In this document: positions 45,389 through 55,612 of the stretch, piece by piece
Position numbering within the stretch: position 1 is the stretch's first letter
Layout: the number at the start of each line of letters is the position of its first letter
Assembly (NCBI GenBank): GCA_022410635.1
Contig: JAJVDF010000003.1
Location: 124,001 to 188,000 of the forward strand
Direction of reading: 5' to 3'
Origin: Tretioscincus oriximinensis
Lineage: Eukaryota > Chordata > Lepidosauria > Squamata > Gymnophthalmidae
Length of the DNA: 64,000 nt
Notes under the pieces: generated by a model
Databases searched by the model: none
What the model saw: the letters and a program-made list of their open reading frames with translations, nothing else
What the model was told of the DNA's origin: nothing
Position numbers and translations under genes: made by a program

Positions 45389-45400
45389 AATAGCACATTG

Positions 45401-46002
45401 ATATATGGATGTATTCCATGGTACAATGTTTTAATTTTGTGCAGATTATTTTTTTATGGTGGGAATATCAAGTTGGTTTAAAAAATATTCTCCGTATGTG
45501 ATTTCCCAAAGATTTCTTGGTATGTGTTGGTCGAACACAGAAACAAAAATACAGTGCAACATCCAAACCAATTAAATGTCTGTCACATACGGGAAATACC
45601 ATACAGTCTCTTTCTCTATGCTGATCACCCAGTTCTAACAGAAATATAATGCAACATCTTGGCCTCTTCTTTTTTACATCATAACTTAAATCTTATTCCT
45701 ACACAGTAATCTTCTGTTTCTTAATATTTCAAATTTCACATTTTCTAACACACTGTACCCAGTTTTGAACATTCCAACATAGTACTATTACAGACTGGAC
45801 TGTTTCATATCTGATCTGCCTAGATCCTCAAAATATAAAAATAAATCCAGGCAACACTTTGTAAATTCAATTTATCATTACTCCCCTCCGAAATCTTGTG
45901 CCTTTTCTCAGCGACAATACTTAAATTGCAATGCCAGCAATTTGGGCTGATATTATGGTGTCTTAGAATCAAAGGTGTTCTATATCAATCACTATTTCAA
46001 GC
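45401..46002. other. Intergenic, no recognisable element
   Basis: Unique AT-rich sequence after the ANK2 3' end; it could still belong to a longer UTR form. Confidence 0.4.
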
Positions 46003-46506
46003 CTATTTCAAGGATAAAATTATACTAAAAAAAGTAAATAAAATGTGGGTCAATATTATATCGAGAAGCACTCTGAAAAGAAACCCACAGTACAGTACCT
46101 TAAATGAATCTTCAACCAAAAAACGGCANTAAAATACCATTGAGCTGCCAATTGCAATGTTCCATGAAAGAGATCTTGGGATGGTGACTTCTGCTTTAAC
46201 CAACCTGTTTGCACAAATATCTGGAGAATCAATTTGGGGTAATGGAAATATTCCAATTTCCCTTGAGTTTGGTTGGATGGGAGGTATCACTTCATACCCC
46301 CCATAGGGAATAAATGGTTTCCCCATACAACTAAATGTACTTTTCCCAACCTGCATCTTTAATATTTGTTCTTTAACTTGCAGCCACAGGAGGGCAGTAG
46401 ACTCACGTTTTCTGAAACCATTAATCAGAACATTCCTTTTTCTACAAGTTAAATTGCGTGCAAGAGTCCTTTGCAAGGCTGATTGCGGAACAGTAGAGAC
46501 AAACAA
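46003..46506 (-). other. Unrecognised reading frame, 167 codons
   Basis: The minus strand is open across about 500 bp of otherwise stop-rich AT DNA. It contains segments such as RTLARNLTCRKRNVLINGF, GKPFIPYGGYEVIPPIQPN and DSPDICANRLVKAEVTIPR. Their composition is protein-like, unlike a chance frame, and the frame also extends upstream without ATG. I do not recognise a family. It could be a retroelement relic or a captured coding fragment. One N interrupts it at 46129. Confidence 0.35.
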
Positions 46507-46589
46507 CTGGAACGTTGCTTTCCCATTCTTGATTGTTTGACCAGTCGCCCTTCACTTCAGAAACATTCTTAAACTTTTATCTTAACCTC

Positions 46590-46880
46590 CTGGTTGTACC
46601 ACACCTTTCAACATCCAATGGAGTGGGACCCAGGGGTAGGGCCCTTCTATAGTTGCCCCCAGTCTACGGAAGAGTCTCCCCCTTGCCTGTCATCATCATT
46701 GTGCTTTGAAGACGCACCTCTTCAACCCAGCCTTTGGTTGAAGAAGAAATGNTGTTTTTCTTTCCANCTTCAGGTCTTGTTTTAAAATGTTCCTTTTGTG
46801 CTGTTTTAACTGTTGGCTACCCTGAGACCTCGGTACGGGGTGGGTGGGTGGGGCTATAAATATAAATAAAATAAATAAAA
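46590..46880 (+). mobile_element. LINE family B 3' end
   Basis: Contains the LINE C-terminal region (CTCTTCAACCCAGCCTTTGG) and the 3' tail TACCCTGAGACCTCGGTACG, GGGGCTATAAATATAAATAA with (AATAAA) units. 5' truncated. Confidence 0.78.
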
Positions 46881-46909
46881 ATAAATTTAAAGTAAATTTC
46901 CTAAGATGN

Positions 46910-47030
46910 GGTAGTGGTTGTCAGCAATAACAAACGACCAGCTTCCAATCTTAGTTGTGTTTCTGCCTGCTTTTCTATGCTGTTTTTGAATGATGACANG
47001 TGCTTATTGTAAAAGCTTAGATGCCCAGCC
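46910..47030 (+). repeat. Repeat family C, copy 3, left part
   Basis: GTGTTTCTGCCTGCTTTTCT, GCTGTTTTTGAATGATGACA, AAAAGCTTAGATGCCCAG match 27600-27690. It is cut by the insertion at 47031 and resumes at 47357. Confidence 0.75.
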
Positions 47031-47356
47031 AGAGTTGGGACCTCCTGGAAGGGAAATATCAGGTGGGAGCCCGAAAATCTTGAACAGCCCTCTCCGGTAA
47101 CCTCTCTCAAGTGAGATTTTTATAACATCACTTCCTGTGTGTGACAGGAAGTGGCATCACTCTGGCCGCCATTGCCTGGATGTAAATACCAGAAGTGACA
47201 AAAAATGATGTCACTTCTGGTAAAATGGCTGCCCCCAGGGTAAGGGGGGTGGGTAGCCTTTTGCTTTCTCATGTAGCCCTGCATGACATCTCGGATCTTG
47301 TGGAGGGATATATGATCCCAGAGTCTGCGTGAGATTCTTGTGTAACTCCCAACTCT
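47031..47356. mobile_element. Nested insertion with 10-bp terminal inverted repeats
   Basis: Starts AGAGTTGGGA and ends TCCCAACTCT, exact inverted ends, and splits a family C repeat. Internally it has a short hairpin, CACTTCCTGT ... ACAGGAAGTG, and a second pair, ACCAGAAGTGAC / GTCACTTCTGGT. This is consistent with a small non-autonomous DNA transposon or foldback element; no target duplication is clear. Confidence 0.6.
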
Positions 47357-47600
47357 GCAGGAAGCTGCAACAGAGCTGACAGTAGCAGAATTGAGGCAGG
47401 CGAGACAGTTGATTTGTGGCTGGCTGTGGGGCCTACTGGGAATTGTAGTCCAAGCAGCAAACAGCCCTGTGGACTACAGCTCCCTTCCTGCCCCTCTGCT
47501 AGCCCTGGGAGGGAGAATGCCTCTTTAGCCAGTCTGCACCACCTGAAACTTCTTTTCTGCCTATAGGAAGGTGGTGTGGGGACCCGTCTACATCCAATTT
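47357..47600 (+). repeat. Repeat family C, copy 3, right part
   Basis: AGCTGACAGTAGCAG, GGGCCTACTGGGAATTGTAG, CTAGCCCTGGGAGGGAGAAT and CCTCTTTAGCCAGTCTGCAC continue the family C order after the insertion. Confidence 0.75.
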
Positions 47601-47789
47601 TCATGCCAATTGCAGTAAAGGGGAGCAACCAATCATGTTAGATTACCATAAGCAACACTTGCTGCTGCAGCTTAGGATGGCTTATAAATCTTGTCCTACA
47701 CAGCCGAATTTTCCAGCTGTAGTCTACAGTAACATATAAATGGTAGGCTCCTATTCCAATTAATGTAGACTTCCTGTTAGCAGCAAATA

Positions 47790-48075
47790 CGTTTCTGTGG
47801 GCAGGACTGGGCACTGATTTGCAAAAATGGTGTTGTCCCTCCCTGGGCTAGCTGTGGTGCAAGCTGGGAAGGGAGTCCACAGGGCAGGGCCCACGCAGGT
47901 TGGATGGGAAAGGTTGCCTGCTGATGGGAAGTGGACTACACTTCCTAGCAGGCCCCACTGCAGCACAATAACAGCTGTTTCACCCTGCACACATTTTGGG
48001 GAGCTGCTGTTAACTGCTTTGAAGCTGCTGGGCATCCAAGTTTTTAAATAAGCACGTGTCAGCATTAAAAAATGA
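47790..48075 (-). repeat. Repeat family C, copy 4, inverted
   Basis: CTGTGGGCAGGACTGGGCAC, CCCTCCCTGGGCTAGCTGTG, GCTGGGCATCCAAGTTTTTA are the reverse complement of family C blocks. It lies head-to-head with copy 3, about 190 bp away. Confidence 0.75.
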
Positions 48076-48099
48076 AATGTAAGCAGAAAAACAACCATA

Positions 48100-48990
48100 A
48101 CCATAAACAAGGAAACAAAATGAAGGTGAGAAACTGGAAACAGGTAGGCCTGAATAAGGCATAGTCTGGACAGAGCCATAGGGGGGATTAAGGCTGGGCC
48201 TCCCTCAGCTGTTTCTCAATAAACTCCTGCTCTGAGATTCCCCATCCATTCCTTGAAGGGTTGGGGTTGCCTTACAGCTGGCAGGATGCTGAACAGATCN
48301 ACCCCTCCTCTAAACTGCAAATACAAGCGTTTACAAGTGTGACTGTCCCAAATTGGACTCCTCTTCAGGTAAGTGCAAATCCACCCGGGTGTTTCAAATT
48401 AGTAATTTGTTGTTTTGTTTTTTTCCTGGTCATATCTGTGCTACTAAGCTGCCTCAGGTTCTTGGGCTCAAACAATTCTGCTTTTCCTCTTGGTTTGATG
48501 ACAGATTCCCACTTTGACTGGCAAATAGGCCGAGCAACTAGCAAGCACAGAGCATTTGCCTTTGCTGATTGCTTCAGAATTCACCAATCGTTCCAAAAGC
48601 ATTCCCAAACTTCTCTTGGATGGGCTGCTTTTAAGGAACCCACAAACATTCTTGGTCTTCAAGAAGTGCAAATGCTGTATTCACGCCTTTCTGTGTTCTT
48701 CTACGTGTCATGTGACAGGTTTTCACCCAATTGCAGTGGGGGGAATACAGCCAGTCAGGTGGAACATAGAAGGCTTGGCATACTTGTTTACACTTCATGT
48801 GCCTAGCTTAAGAGAAGGAAAGATTTTGCTGAAGGAGTATGAAAAACAGGAAACATTCCCACCAGTGGGTGGATGGGAATGGTGCCTAGCAACAATATTC
48901 AGAATGTAGGTGGAAATGGAGAGGGTGGGCCAAAGGAGCTGCCTCTACCCTTCCCAGGCAAGCCAAAAGATGAATGAAAGAAGTGCTTCC
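48100..48990. other. Intergenic, unclassified
   Basis: Moderately GC-rich with several chance open frames on both strands; no homology recognised. Confidence 0.35.
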
Positions 48991-48999
48991 TGTTATAGA

Positions 49000-49235
49000 G
49001 GGGTCCCCCAGCTACTTCCTGTAAGCAGAAAAATGTTTCCTGTGGGTGGAGCTGACAACAGATTCGTTAAGGAAGCTTCCTCTCTTCCAGGCTGTAGTCC
49101 GTATGCCAGGGCCTCACATTGGCTAGAATAGAAAAGGCCACCTGCTGCTTGGACTATACTTCCCAGCAGGCTCTGCTGTCAGCCGAACTACAGCTCTGTT
49201 TCTCTTTTTTTCACATTTGGGCTGCTGCTGCATAC
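49000..49235 (-). repeat. Repeat family C, copy 5, inverted
   Basis: CTTCCTGTAAGCAGAAAAAT, AGGCCACCTGCTGCTTGGAC, ACTTCCCAGCAGG and CACATTTGGGCTGCTGCTGC fit family C read backwards. Confidence 0.7.
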
Positions 49236-49659
49236 GTATGAATCTGTTTCTTATGGACTTGAATAGGATGAAATCCTTAAGTAAGTATTACAGGCAAGGA
49301 CTTCTGCAACCAACTGAAAATCCCACTAGAGTGTCTATTTCTTTCAGTCTCATCCACATGCAGAGTGAAACCTAGGAATGAATGGGATTTAGTGTAACAG
49401 TTACGAATGACATTTACATAGTTGGACAACGTCTGCAGTAGCACATTTGTCAGGAAAAGACAATTGGCTCCAAATCACTGCGCATACTGTGAACCAGCGC
49501 GCTTTAAATAAACATCCATTGGTACCTGTCGGTTTTCAGAAATGGAGCACATAATTCCCACAATACTTTACCTCTGCCAATGGGAATCACCACAATGGAT
49601 CATAAAACGTGTTCCAGGAGATCAACAACATCTGGAAAACTGGTTTCACTGTGCACCAA

Positions 49660-49870
49660 ACAGAATCTGCCATAGTCTATCTGGTTCCACATTCTGTGTC
49701 ACACCGCGGCCCACCAATTGCTTCTAGGCAACCCCAGGCAGAAGCAGAAGGCAAAATCTTCACATGTTATTGATTGGCTGCAAATGGCATGTAAAGAAAT
49801 GTTGCATGAGTCACCAGGAGGTAATACCTGGGTGTCCATCTTAGTAGTCATTGATATTCTTGACCAGCAT
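49660..49870 (-). mobile_element. LINE family A fragment, reverse orientation
   Basis: CGGCCCACCAATTGCTTCTA, GGCAGAAGCAGAAGGCAAAA, GGCTGCAAATGGCATG match the reversed family A tail. It directly precedes a CR1 fragment. Confidence 0.7.
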
Positions 49871-49875
49871 GAATT

Positions 49876-50480
49876 TCATAGAATCATAGAGTTGGAAGGA
49901 ACCCCCAGGTTGGTTCACTAAATCATCCCAGACAGATGGCTGCCCAGCTTCTTTCTGAAGACTTTCAATGAAGGAGAACTCATCATCTTCTGTGGAAACC
50001 TATTCAACTGGTTTATCACCCATACTGTCAGAAAGCTTTTTCTGATACGTAATCTATATTTCCTTGCAATTTCATCCTATTATTTCTAGTCCTTCCATGT
50101 GCCAATGAGAACAAAGATTCTCTACTCTACGACAGCCCTTGTAGGAGCTATCAGGTCTCCTCTCAGCCTCCTCTTCTGCAGACTAAACATCCCTAGATCC
50201 TTTAACTGTTCCTAAAAAGATATAGTTTTCAGAACCCCCATCTTCCTTGTAACTCTTTTGAACTTGCTCTGGTTTATCAATGTCTTTTTTAAAATTGGAG
50301 TACCCAGAACTGAACCCAGTGTTGTCTGACCAAAGTACTGTAGAGAGGAATAATTATTTCATGCGATCAAAACTCTATGCTTCTTATAATACACCCCAGG
50401 ATTGTATTTACCTTTTTTGCAGCTGCAGTTGACTCATATTTAGTCTGTGATCTATCAATTTGTCCAATCCTTTCTTGAAG
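49876..50480 (-). mobile_element. CR1 LINE 3' region, reverse orientation
   Basis: ATAGAATCATAGAGTTGGAA is the reverse complement of the CR1 3' end. The rest (CAGACAGATGGCTGCCCAGC, TTCTAGTCCTTCCATGTGCC, CTCCTCTTCTGCAGACTAAA) follows the CR1 order into the C-terminal coding part. Confidence 0.85.
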
Positions 50481-50489
50481 CAGATCCAG

Positions 50490-50980
50490 GGTGGTAACTG
50501 TCACTACTTTCTCTTCTTCATTCGTTTTTTTCTTTTTTTATATAGCGTTATCAATGTGCAAATTAAAACAAATTCCAGAAGGTGGATTTGCCTTTATTCT
50601 TGTCAGCAAGTTACGTGTGTCCTCCAATTGCAACATATTCATCATTTGCATATTAGAATATATACAATTAGTTATATTTTTAGGCTGTTTCCATCTAACT
50701 GGTGAGATGGTAGATTTTGCATAACTGAATTTACAAACCTTTGCCTAATATGTTTGTTTTTCAGACAAAAGATGTGAAAATTTTATTAATCTTTTTTTCC
50801 CCCAGAAATACGTTTCAGTTCCCTTGCATCTACCTGGAAGTAGACAATGCTAAACCTGTATTTCTTCTAGGAAAAGCTAATAGGAGTGTCCCCGACTGAG
50901 GGGACAGGAGCTGCCCATGGGTGAAAGGTACCTGACAATAATTATTTTTCTCATGAGTCTGAAAATGGTAAAATATAGTA
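50490..50980. other. Intergenic, no recognisable element
   Basis: Unique AT-rich sequence. Confidence 0.4.
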
Positions 50981-50984
50981 TGTA

Positions 50985-51075
50985 AGAACGTGAGAAGAAC
51001 CCTGTTGAATGAGGCTACAGCCCATCTTGTTCAACATTCTGTCTTGCCAACCATCTGGTTCAAAATGTTCAAAAG
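50985..51075 (-). mobile_element. LINE family A tail fragment, reverse orientation
   Basis: TAAGAACGTGAGAAGAACCC, TGTTGAATGAGGCTACAGCC and CATTCTGTCTTGCC fit the reversed family A end with many mismatches. Confidence 0.65.
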
Positions 51076-51111
51076 GAATGAAAACAGCAATGGTTCCAGT
51101 ACTCAAGGTAC

Positions 51112-51480
51112 AGGCCCCCTTCAGACAAGCTGTTTAAATCCGGAATTTATTTTAAACCTTGAATAACCCAATTGTCCTTCCGGCCCCTTTTTGCATTACC
51201 ATAGAGAGGAGTTGAAATATCCACATGGAATTATATTCTTGTTTCATTGCACCGCCAAGAACTCAATTGGTACAGTATCCTAATTGGTTGCTCTTACCCC
51301 TCCCCTTGTATGTTTGAGCTCCAGTACGCATGCCTCAAATCTCAGTTGAGTGTACGTTCCTTGGCTCAAATCTTGGCTGAATTCTTGCCTTTTTCCTGCA
51401 TGCACTATACTATTTTAATTTAANTTTTTTGGAGGGGGAGAGGAGCCTACTCTGATAGCTGCTTGTACCTACTATCAGGA
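51112..51480. repeat. Interspersed repeat family H, copy 1
   Basis: Matches 58410-58757: TTTAAATCCGGAATT, GAATAACCCAATTG, CTAATTGGTTGCTCTT, CTCAAATCTTGGCTGAATTC, TTGCCTTTTTCCTGCATGC and CCTACTCTGATAGCTGCTTG. About 350 bp; class unknown. Confidence 0.75.
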
Positions 51481-51489
51481 AAACCTGGG

Positions 51490-52380
51490 GCCACGATATT
51501 TTACAGGGAAAGGATTGCTGAAACTGAGGGAGCCCAAGAAGTGGATTCAGCTTGATGTAACTACTACAGCTGTAGAAATGCTTCATCTGGAGGGGGCTTC
51601 ATTTAGGAATGGGGAATTAAGAAATTATCTAAGGGTGGGACTCAGCAAAATGAGCTTTACCTTGCCAACGTCTGAGCTATGTTTGTTTCAACACGTACTT
51701 GAAGTTTATTTGGTGTTCCCCTACCCTCCGGTTTAATCCTTCAGGACTGAAGTTGGATTAAAAGTATGTATCAGAACAGCACTTAGTAACCTTTTAGTGA
51801 CCTTGTCAAGCTTATTAATAAGTCCTTGACTGAGCAGATGAAACTCTAAGCAAAGTATATTACCTTTCAAAATGCTTTAGTTTTTTGCTGCACTTTCTGG
51901 CAATGAATTTCCACTGCAGACCAAAGGCATCTTGATTGTTAGCTTGTTTTAATGATAGCCTTTGGCAGGCATTATTTTCCTTACTCTCGTCTCAGCCGAA
52001 GGCAGCTCCATCAAAGAATAAGTCTAAACAAATGAACCATTAGTGCCAAGTGGCTGTTTCCAAGTGATTTATGGCTCCCTTTGCGCTGCACTGCACTGTT
52101 TCTTATGGGGCTTGAAGCTGGTGCTTAATATCCACAGCAGAATAGGCCTTCTGTCAGAAAAGTGCTTCGTCTAGTTGAGTTACGCAGATTATAAGAAGAA
52201 AATAGACTCTGACTCTCTCCTCATGGCGAGTATCTGGAGCTTGGTTTGAAAAGATGCATTGGGGAACTTCCTCTCTGGACTGAATTCAGTGGCAGACCAG
52301 GAGACAAAGGGGGGGGGCACCCACTGGGTTGCAGCACTGTAGGAGGGAGCAAGCTGGGAACTCCACATGCCAATGCTCTG
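51490..52380. other. Intergenic, no recognisable element
   Basis: Unique sequence with short chance reading frames; nothing recognised. Confidence 0.4.
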
Positions 52381-52387
52381 CCCCGTG

Positions 52388-52860
52388 CATATGAACATAA
52401 GAACATAAGAAGAGCCATACTGGATCGGGCGGGAAACCATCCAGTCCAGTATTCTAGTCACAAGAGGCCCACCAGATGCACCTGGGCAGTCCAAACAAAG
52501 GAAAGCAAAATATGCACCTGTTCATGACTCCCTGCAAATGGCACTTCAGGAGTCCTGCCTGTTGCTCCATCCCGGAGGCAACATCCAGACATCCATCCTG
52601 GTATCCATTTATATACCCTTGGTGTCCATAAACCTCTCTAGTCCTGTCTTGAAGCTATCCAAGATGTTAGCTACCACCAGCTCTTCAGGAAGTAAATTCC
52701 ACAGGCTGATGACCCTCTGGGTGAAAAAAATACTTTCCTTTGCCTGTTCTCACTTTTCTGCCCATCGGTTTCAAGGAGTGCCCTCTGGTCCTTGTGTTGT
52801 GTGATAAGAGAAAACATTTTTTCCTCTATTCACCCTATCCATCTCATGCGTGAGAATTCT
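52388..52860 (-). mobile_element. LINE family A 3' end, reverse orientation
   Basis: ATATGAACATAAGAACATAA, GAAGAGCCATACTGGATCGG, then TGTTCATGACTCCCTGCAAA and on to TATCCATCTCATGCGTGA. It is the cleanest reversed copy in the window. Confidence 0.9.
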
Positions 52861-53429
52861 TATTCACATGTACAGATACCAGGGCTGTTGCATGTGCTCA
52901 ACCCATCATGGACCAACAGTGTCCACATCTTTCAAAAAGCAAGTAACCCCCAGGGGGTGGCCAGGTGAGGCCTACTTCACATCAGGCAGCCACTTGGCAT
53001 CAAGCAAGCTGGCATCTTGGTTAGTCCACCCGACTGAATTATCTTTCTTCACATGATTCACATGATATACGAATATCAACAGCACATGATGTGTGGGTCA
53101 TACAGCTGTGTACTCCTGCTACCTGTGCTCTGACCACAGCACTGTGAGACCCCATGGATGGAGGGAGGGAGGGTGGGCTGTTGCATTCTCTGAACAATTC
53201 GACAGTGTTTCTTCTCTAGTGATTCTGGCACAGCAGCAGAATGATCAGATGTATTTGCAACAGGAAAGCACGCTGTACTTCCTGAAAAATGCAGATCCCA
53301 GTGAATTTCGATTTCTGCTGAATGGAATTGTGATATTTGAGGAGATTCTGTATGTTCAGAGAAGACAGCTACATACTTTACGACACAACAGCGAAAGCTG
53401 CACAGCCAGACTTCTTCATATAGAGGGAG

Positions 53430-53745
53430 TTCCAGACGTAAACAATTCTCCACTTCCTGGCAGAATTTGTTTCCTGTTTTATGGTTTTAAGTTGTATTTC
53501 TGCCTCCTTTTCTATGCCATTAAGCATTGGACAAAGCTGACAGTAGCAGCAGTAGTAGCGGAAGTCCAAATGTGAAAAAATTGAAACAGAACTGTTGCGG
53601 TGTTGGCTATAGGACCTGCTGGGAAGTGTAGTTTGAGCAGCAAGCAGCCTCTTGTGCCCAGTCTGTGTGAGGCCCTGGGATAGAGGAAGCCTCTTTAGCC
53701 AATCAATGCCACAGGATGGCTGGGGGACCCATCTGTAAAACTGGT
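53430..53745 (+). repeat. Repeat family C, copy 6
   Basis: CACTTCCTGGCAGAATTTGT, TTTCCTGTTTTATGGTTTTA, AGTTGTATTTCTGCCTCCTT, GCTGACAGTAGCAGCAGTAG and GGAAGCCTCTTTAGCCAATC follow the family C order. Confidence 0.75.
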
Positions 53746-53749
53746 ATTT

Positions 53750-54390
53750 GCTTACCAAGGCTCCTTTAAAATAAACAAACACCACTAATATTTTTACTTT
53801 AAGTAATAATGTTCACCTGAAAAATCTACCTTAATTTATTTCCTCTACAGCATTATGACCTTGATTATGAGATTGATATTTTGTTAATTGGCATTATTTT
53901 GCGTTTTTTTAAAAAATGTACACTGCTAAAAAAAAATATTTTTCAAAGAACTCTTGCAAACAGTAATTGAGACCACTCAAAAATTCACAAAATCATTTTT
54001 AAGGATTTTTTTTTAGGAAAAAAGGAAAAAAAAAGATTCTATAATGAAACCTTAAGGAAAACTATATTAGATGGCAAATTTATAAAACGTTCACCTCAAA
54101 GCACAGACCAGCTTTAATTTTTTTATGGAGAATGCAATTCGTAAACGAATTATATGTCTATCTTGCTTTGTTTTTATTGATTTTTAAAATTGTGTGGTTA
54201 CTTTATACAAACTAAAGAAGTCTCATAGTGGAATCGTCAATGAAAGCAAGCGCCATAGCTGCACCAGTAATTACTTCCACACTAATAAATCTTGTTTGTA
54301 TCTGTAAATTATGGTGGAAGATTGCATGCTCAAAAGAACTTCTGATCAATTTCCATAAGATGAAGTATCTCTTCTGCACCTTCCATTGTC
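53750..54390. other. Intergenic, no recognisable element
   Basis: AT-rich unique sequence with poly-A/T runs. Confidence 0.4.
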
Positions 54391-54394
54391 TGAT

Positions 54395-54395
<1 letters not shown>

Positions 54396-54443
<48 letters not shown>

Positions 54444-54445
54444 GA
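54396..54445. repeat. (ATT)n microsatellite
   Basis: About 15 ATT units directly upstream of the family F repeat. Confidence 0.9.
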
Positions 54446-54474
54446 TGAAGCTCTAAACGGTGAGACAGGAAAAT

Positions 54475-54558
54475 GGCGCCCCCCCCAGGGAGAGAGGGGT
54501 AAACACCCCAAAATTTGGTCCCCCCCCCAAAAGGGGTCATCTGGTCAGCCTATGAAAA
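54475..54558. repeat. Interspersed repeat family F, copy 2
   Basis: GGTAAACACCCCAAAATTTG, a C-run, AAAAGGGGTCATCTGG and TCAGCCTATGA match 2690-2755. Confidence 0.7.
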
Positions 54559-54574
54559 TATGTTTTTCTTAGGT

Positions 54575-54900
54575 GCCTGGTGAGCCTCTAGAGCAGACCT
54601 GGGCAAGGGGCGGCCCGAGGGCNACATGCGGCCCTCCTACTGTCTCTGACCGGCCCGCCCCTCTTAGCTCAGAATTATATACAGTATTGGGTAGAACTGA
54701 ATTAACTATATTAATCCGGCCCTCTAAAAATTGGGCCCCTTGGGAAAAATTAATTGCCCACCCCTGCTCTAGAGGGAGGGTGTTCAAGAGAATGGGAGCC
54801 ACCACCAAGAAGGCCCTCCAACATGTCCTTATCACTTGAATATCTCAAAGGAAAAGCCTACCAGAAGGCCATTTTGAGATTATAATGTATAGGCCGGTCT
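54575..54900. mobile_element. LINE family B fragment interrupted by a hAT element
   Basis: The flanks read TCTAGAGGGAGGGTGTTCAA, GGGAGCCACCACCAAGAAGG, the segment that in family B precedes the tail. It is split by the element at 54594-54766. Confidence 0.6.
54594..54766. mobile_element. Non-autonomous hAT-type DNA transposon, 173 bp
   Basis: Left end CAGACCTGGGCAA and right end TTGCCCACCCCTG are inverted repeats (11 of 13 match). Perfect 8-bp duplications CTCTAGAG flank it at 54586-54593 and 54767-54774. The CAGxxxTGGGCAA end and the 8-bp duplication are typical of hAT elements. The interior (GGCCCGAGGG, ATGCGGCCC, CCGGCCCGCC) has no coding capacity. Confidence 0.9.
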
Positions 54901-54904
54901 ATGG

Positions 54905-55500
54905 CCACTGACTTAAAGTCACCCCAGGGTTTTTGTTCTTCTATGAAACATTTTTTTCATATGGCTGAAAATCTTTAGTCTTAAGACCAAAACATTTTCT
55001 CCCTAAATTCATCTACTTTTCCTTCAAGCTGGGAGTTAACACTTCTTTATTGTGGGTAAAATAAAATTGAAAGGGTCAGGGTATTGTTTCTTTTATTTGG
55101 ATTTGGTGGGAAACTAGATAAGTTCAGAAGAGGAAAATTTAGCCAGTCACAGTGAGCGAAATTGTGGCTTCAGACAAGCTACCATTCAGGATCGCAGAAA
55201 GTCAGGCAGATGAGTGACCAATCAGTGGTGAGCACGTTTGATCAAGGAGACAAAAAAGCCCTGGACGGAGGAGGGAAATGGGGATAGGCTTGCTCATCTG
55301 AAGCCATTTTTGTGCATCTGTGGACGAGATGCTTTTATGAAGAAGTGGTTGAAAGATGTCCTCTCACGTCCTGGATGGCACTTTCTTCCTTTTGTACGGA
55401 CTGGGCTATGACGGCAACATTAATTCCAGTGAGTCTAGAATTCAGAAGTAAATAACATGCCCTCTAATAAAAACACTGAAAGCCAAAATATCAGCAGAAA
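54905..55500. other. Intergenic region at the CAMK2D 3' end
   Basis: Unique sequence; no element recognised. The CAMK2D transcript may extend into it if a more distal poly(A) site is used. Confidence 0.4.
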
Positions 55501-55578
55501 TCACAAATTTTATTAATCTTTTTAAATATTTCGGTCAGTTCTTTACCATTATGGCAAGAAATATATATATTTATATAT

Positions 55579-55612
<34 letters not shown>

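Larger units (their letters stand above)
43133..45400 (+). other. ANK2: ANK2 3' UTR
   Basis: Follows the long-form stop without splice signals or interspersed repeats, unlike the flanking introns and intergenic DNA. AATAAA signals lie at 45165-45170 and 45383-45388. It has a short (TA)n at 43284-43298 and a TATATA palindromic patch at 44430-44465. The end is set by the last signal and is approximate. Confidence 0.7.

Noticed and set aside
49276..49420. A small conserved RNA gene in the spacer
   Set aside because: No cloverleaf, internal A/B boxes or terminator run found on either strand.
53076..53785. Overlapping frames of 125-160 codons on both strands
   Set aside because: No homology recognised; the right half is repeat family C.
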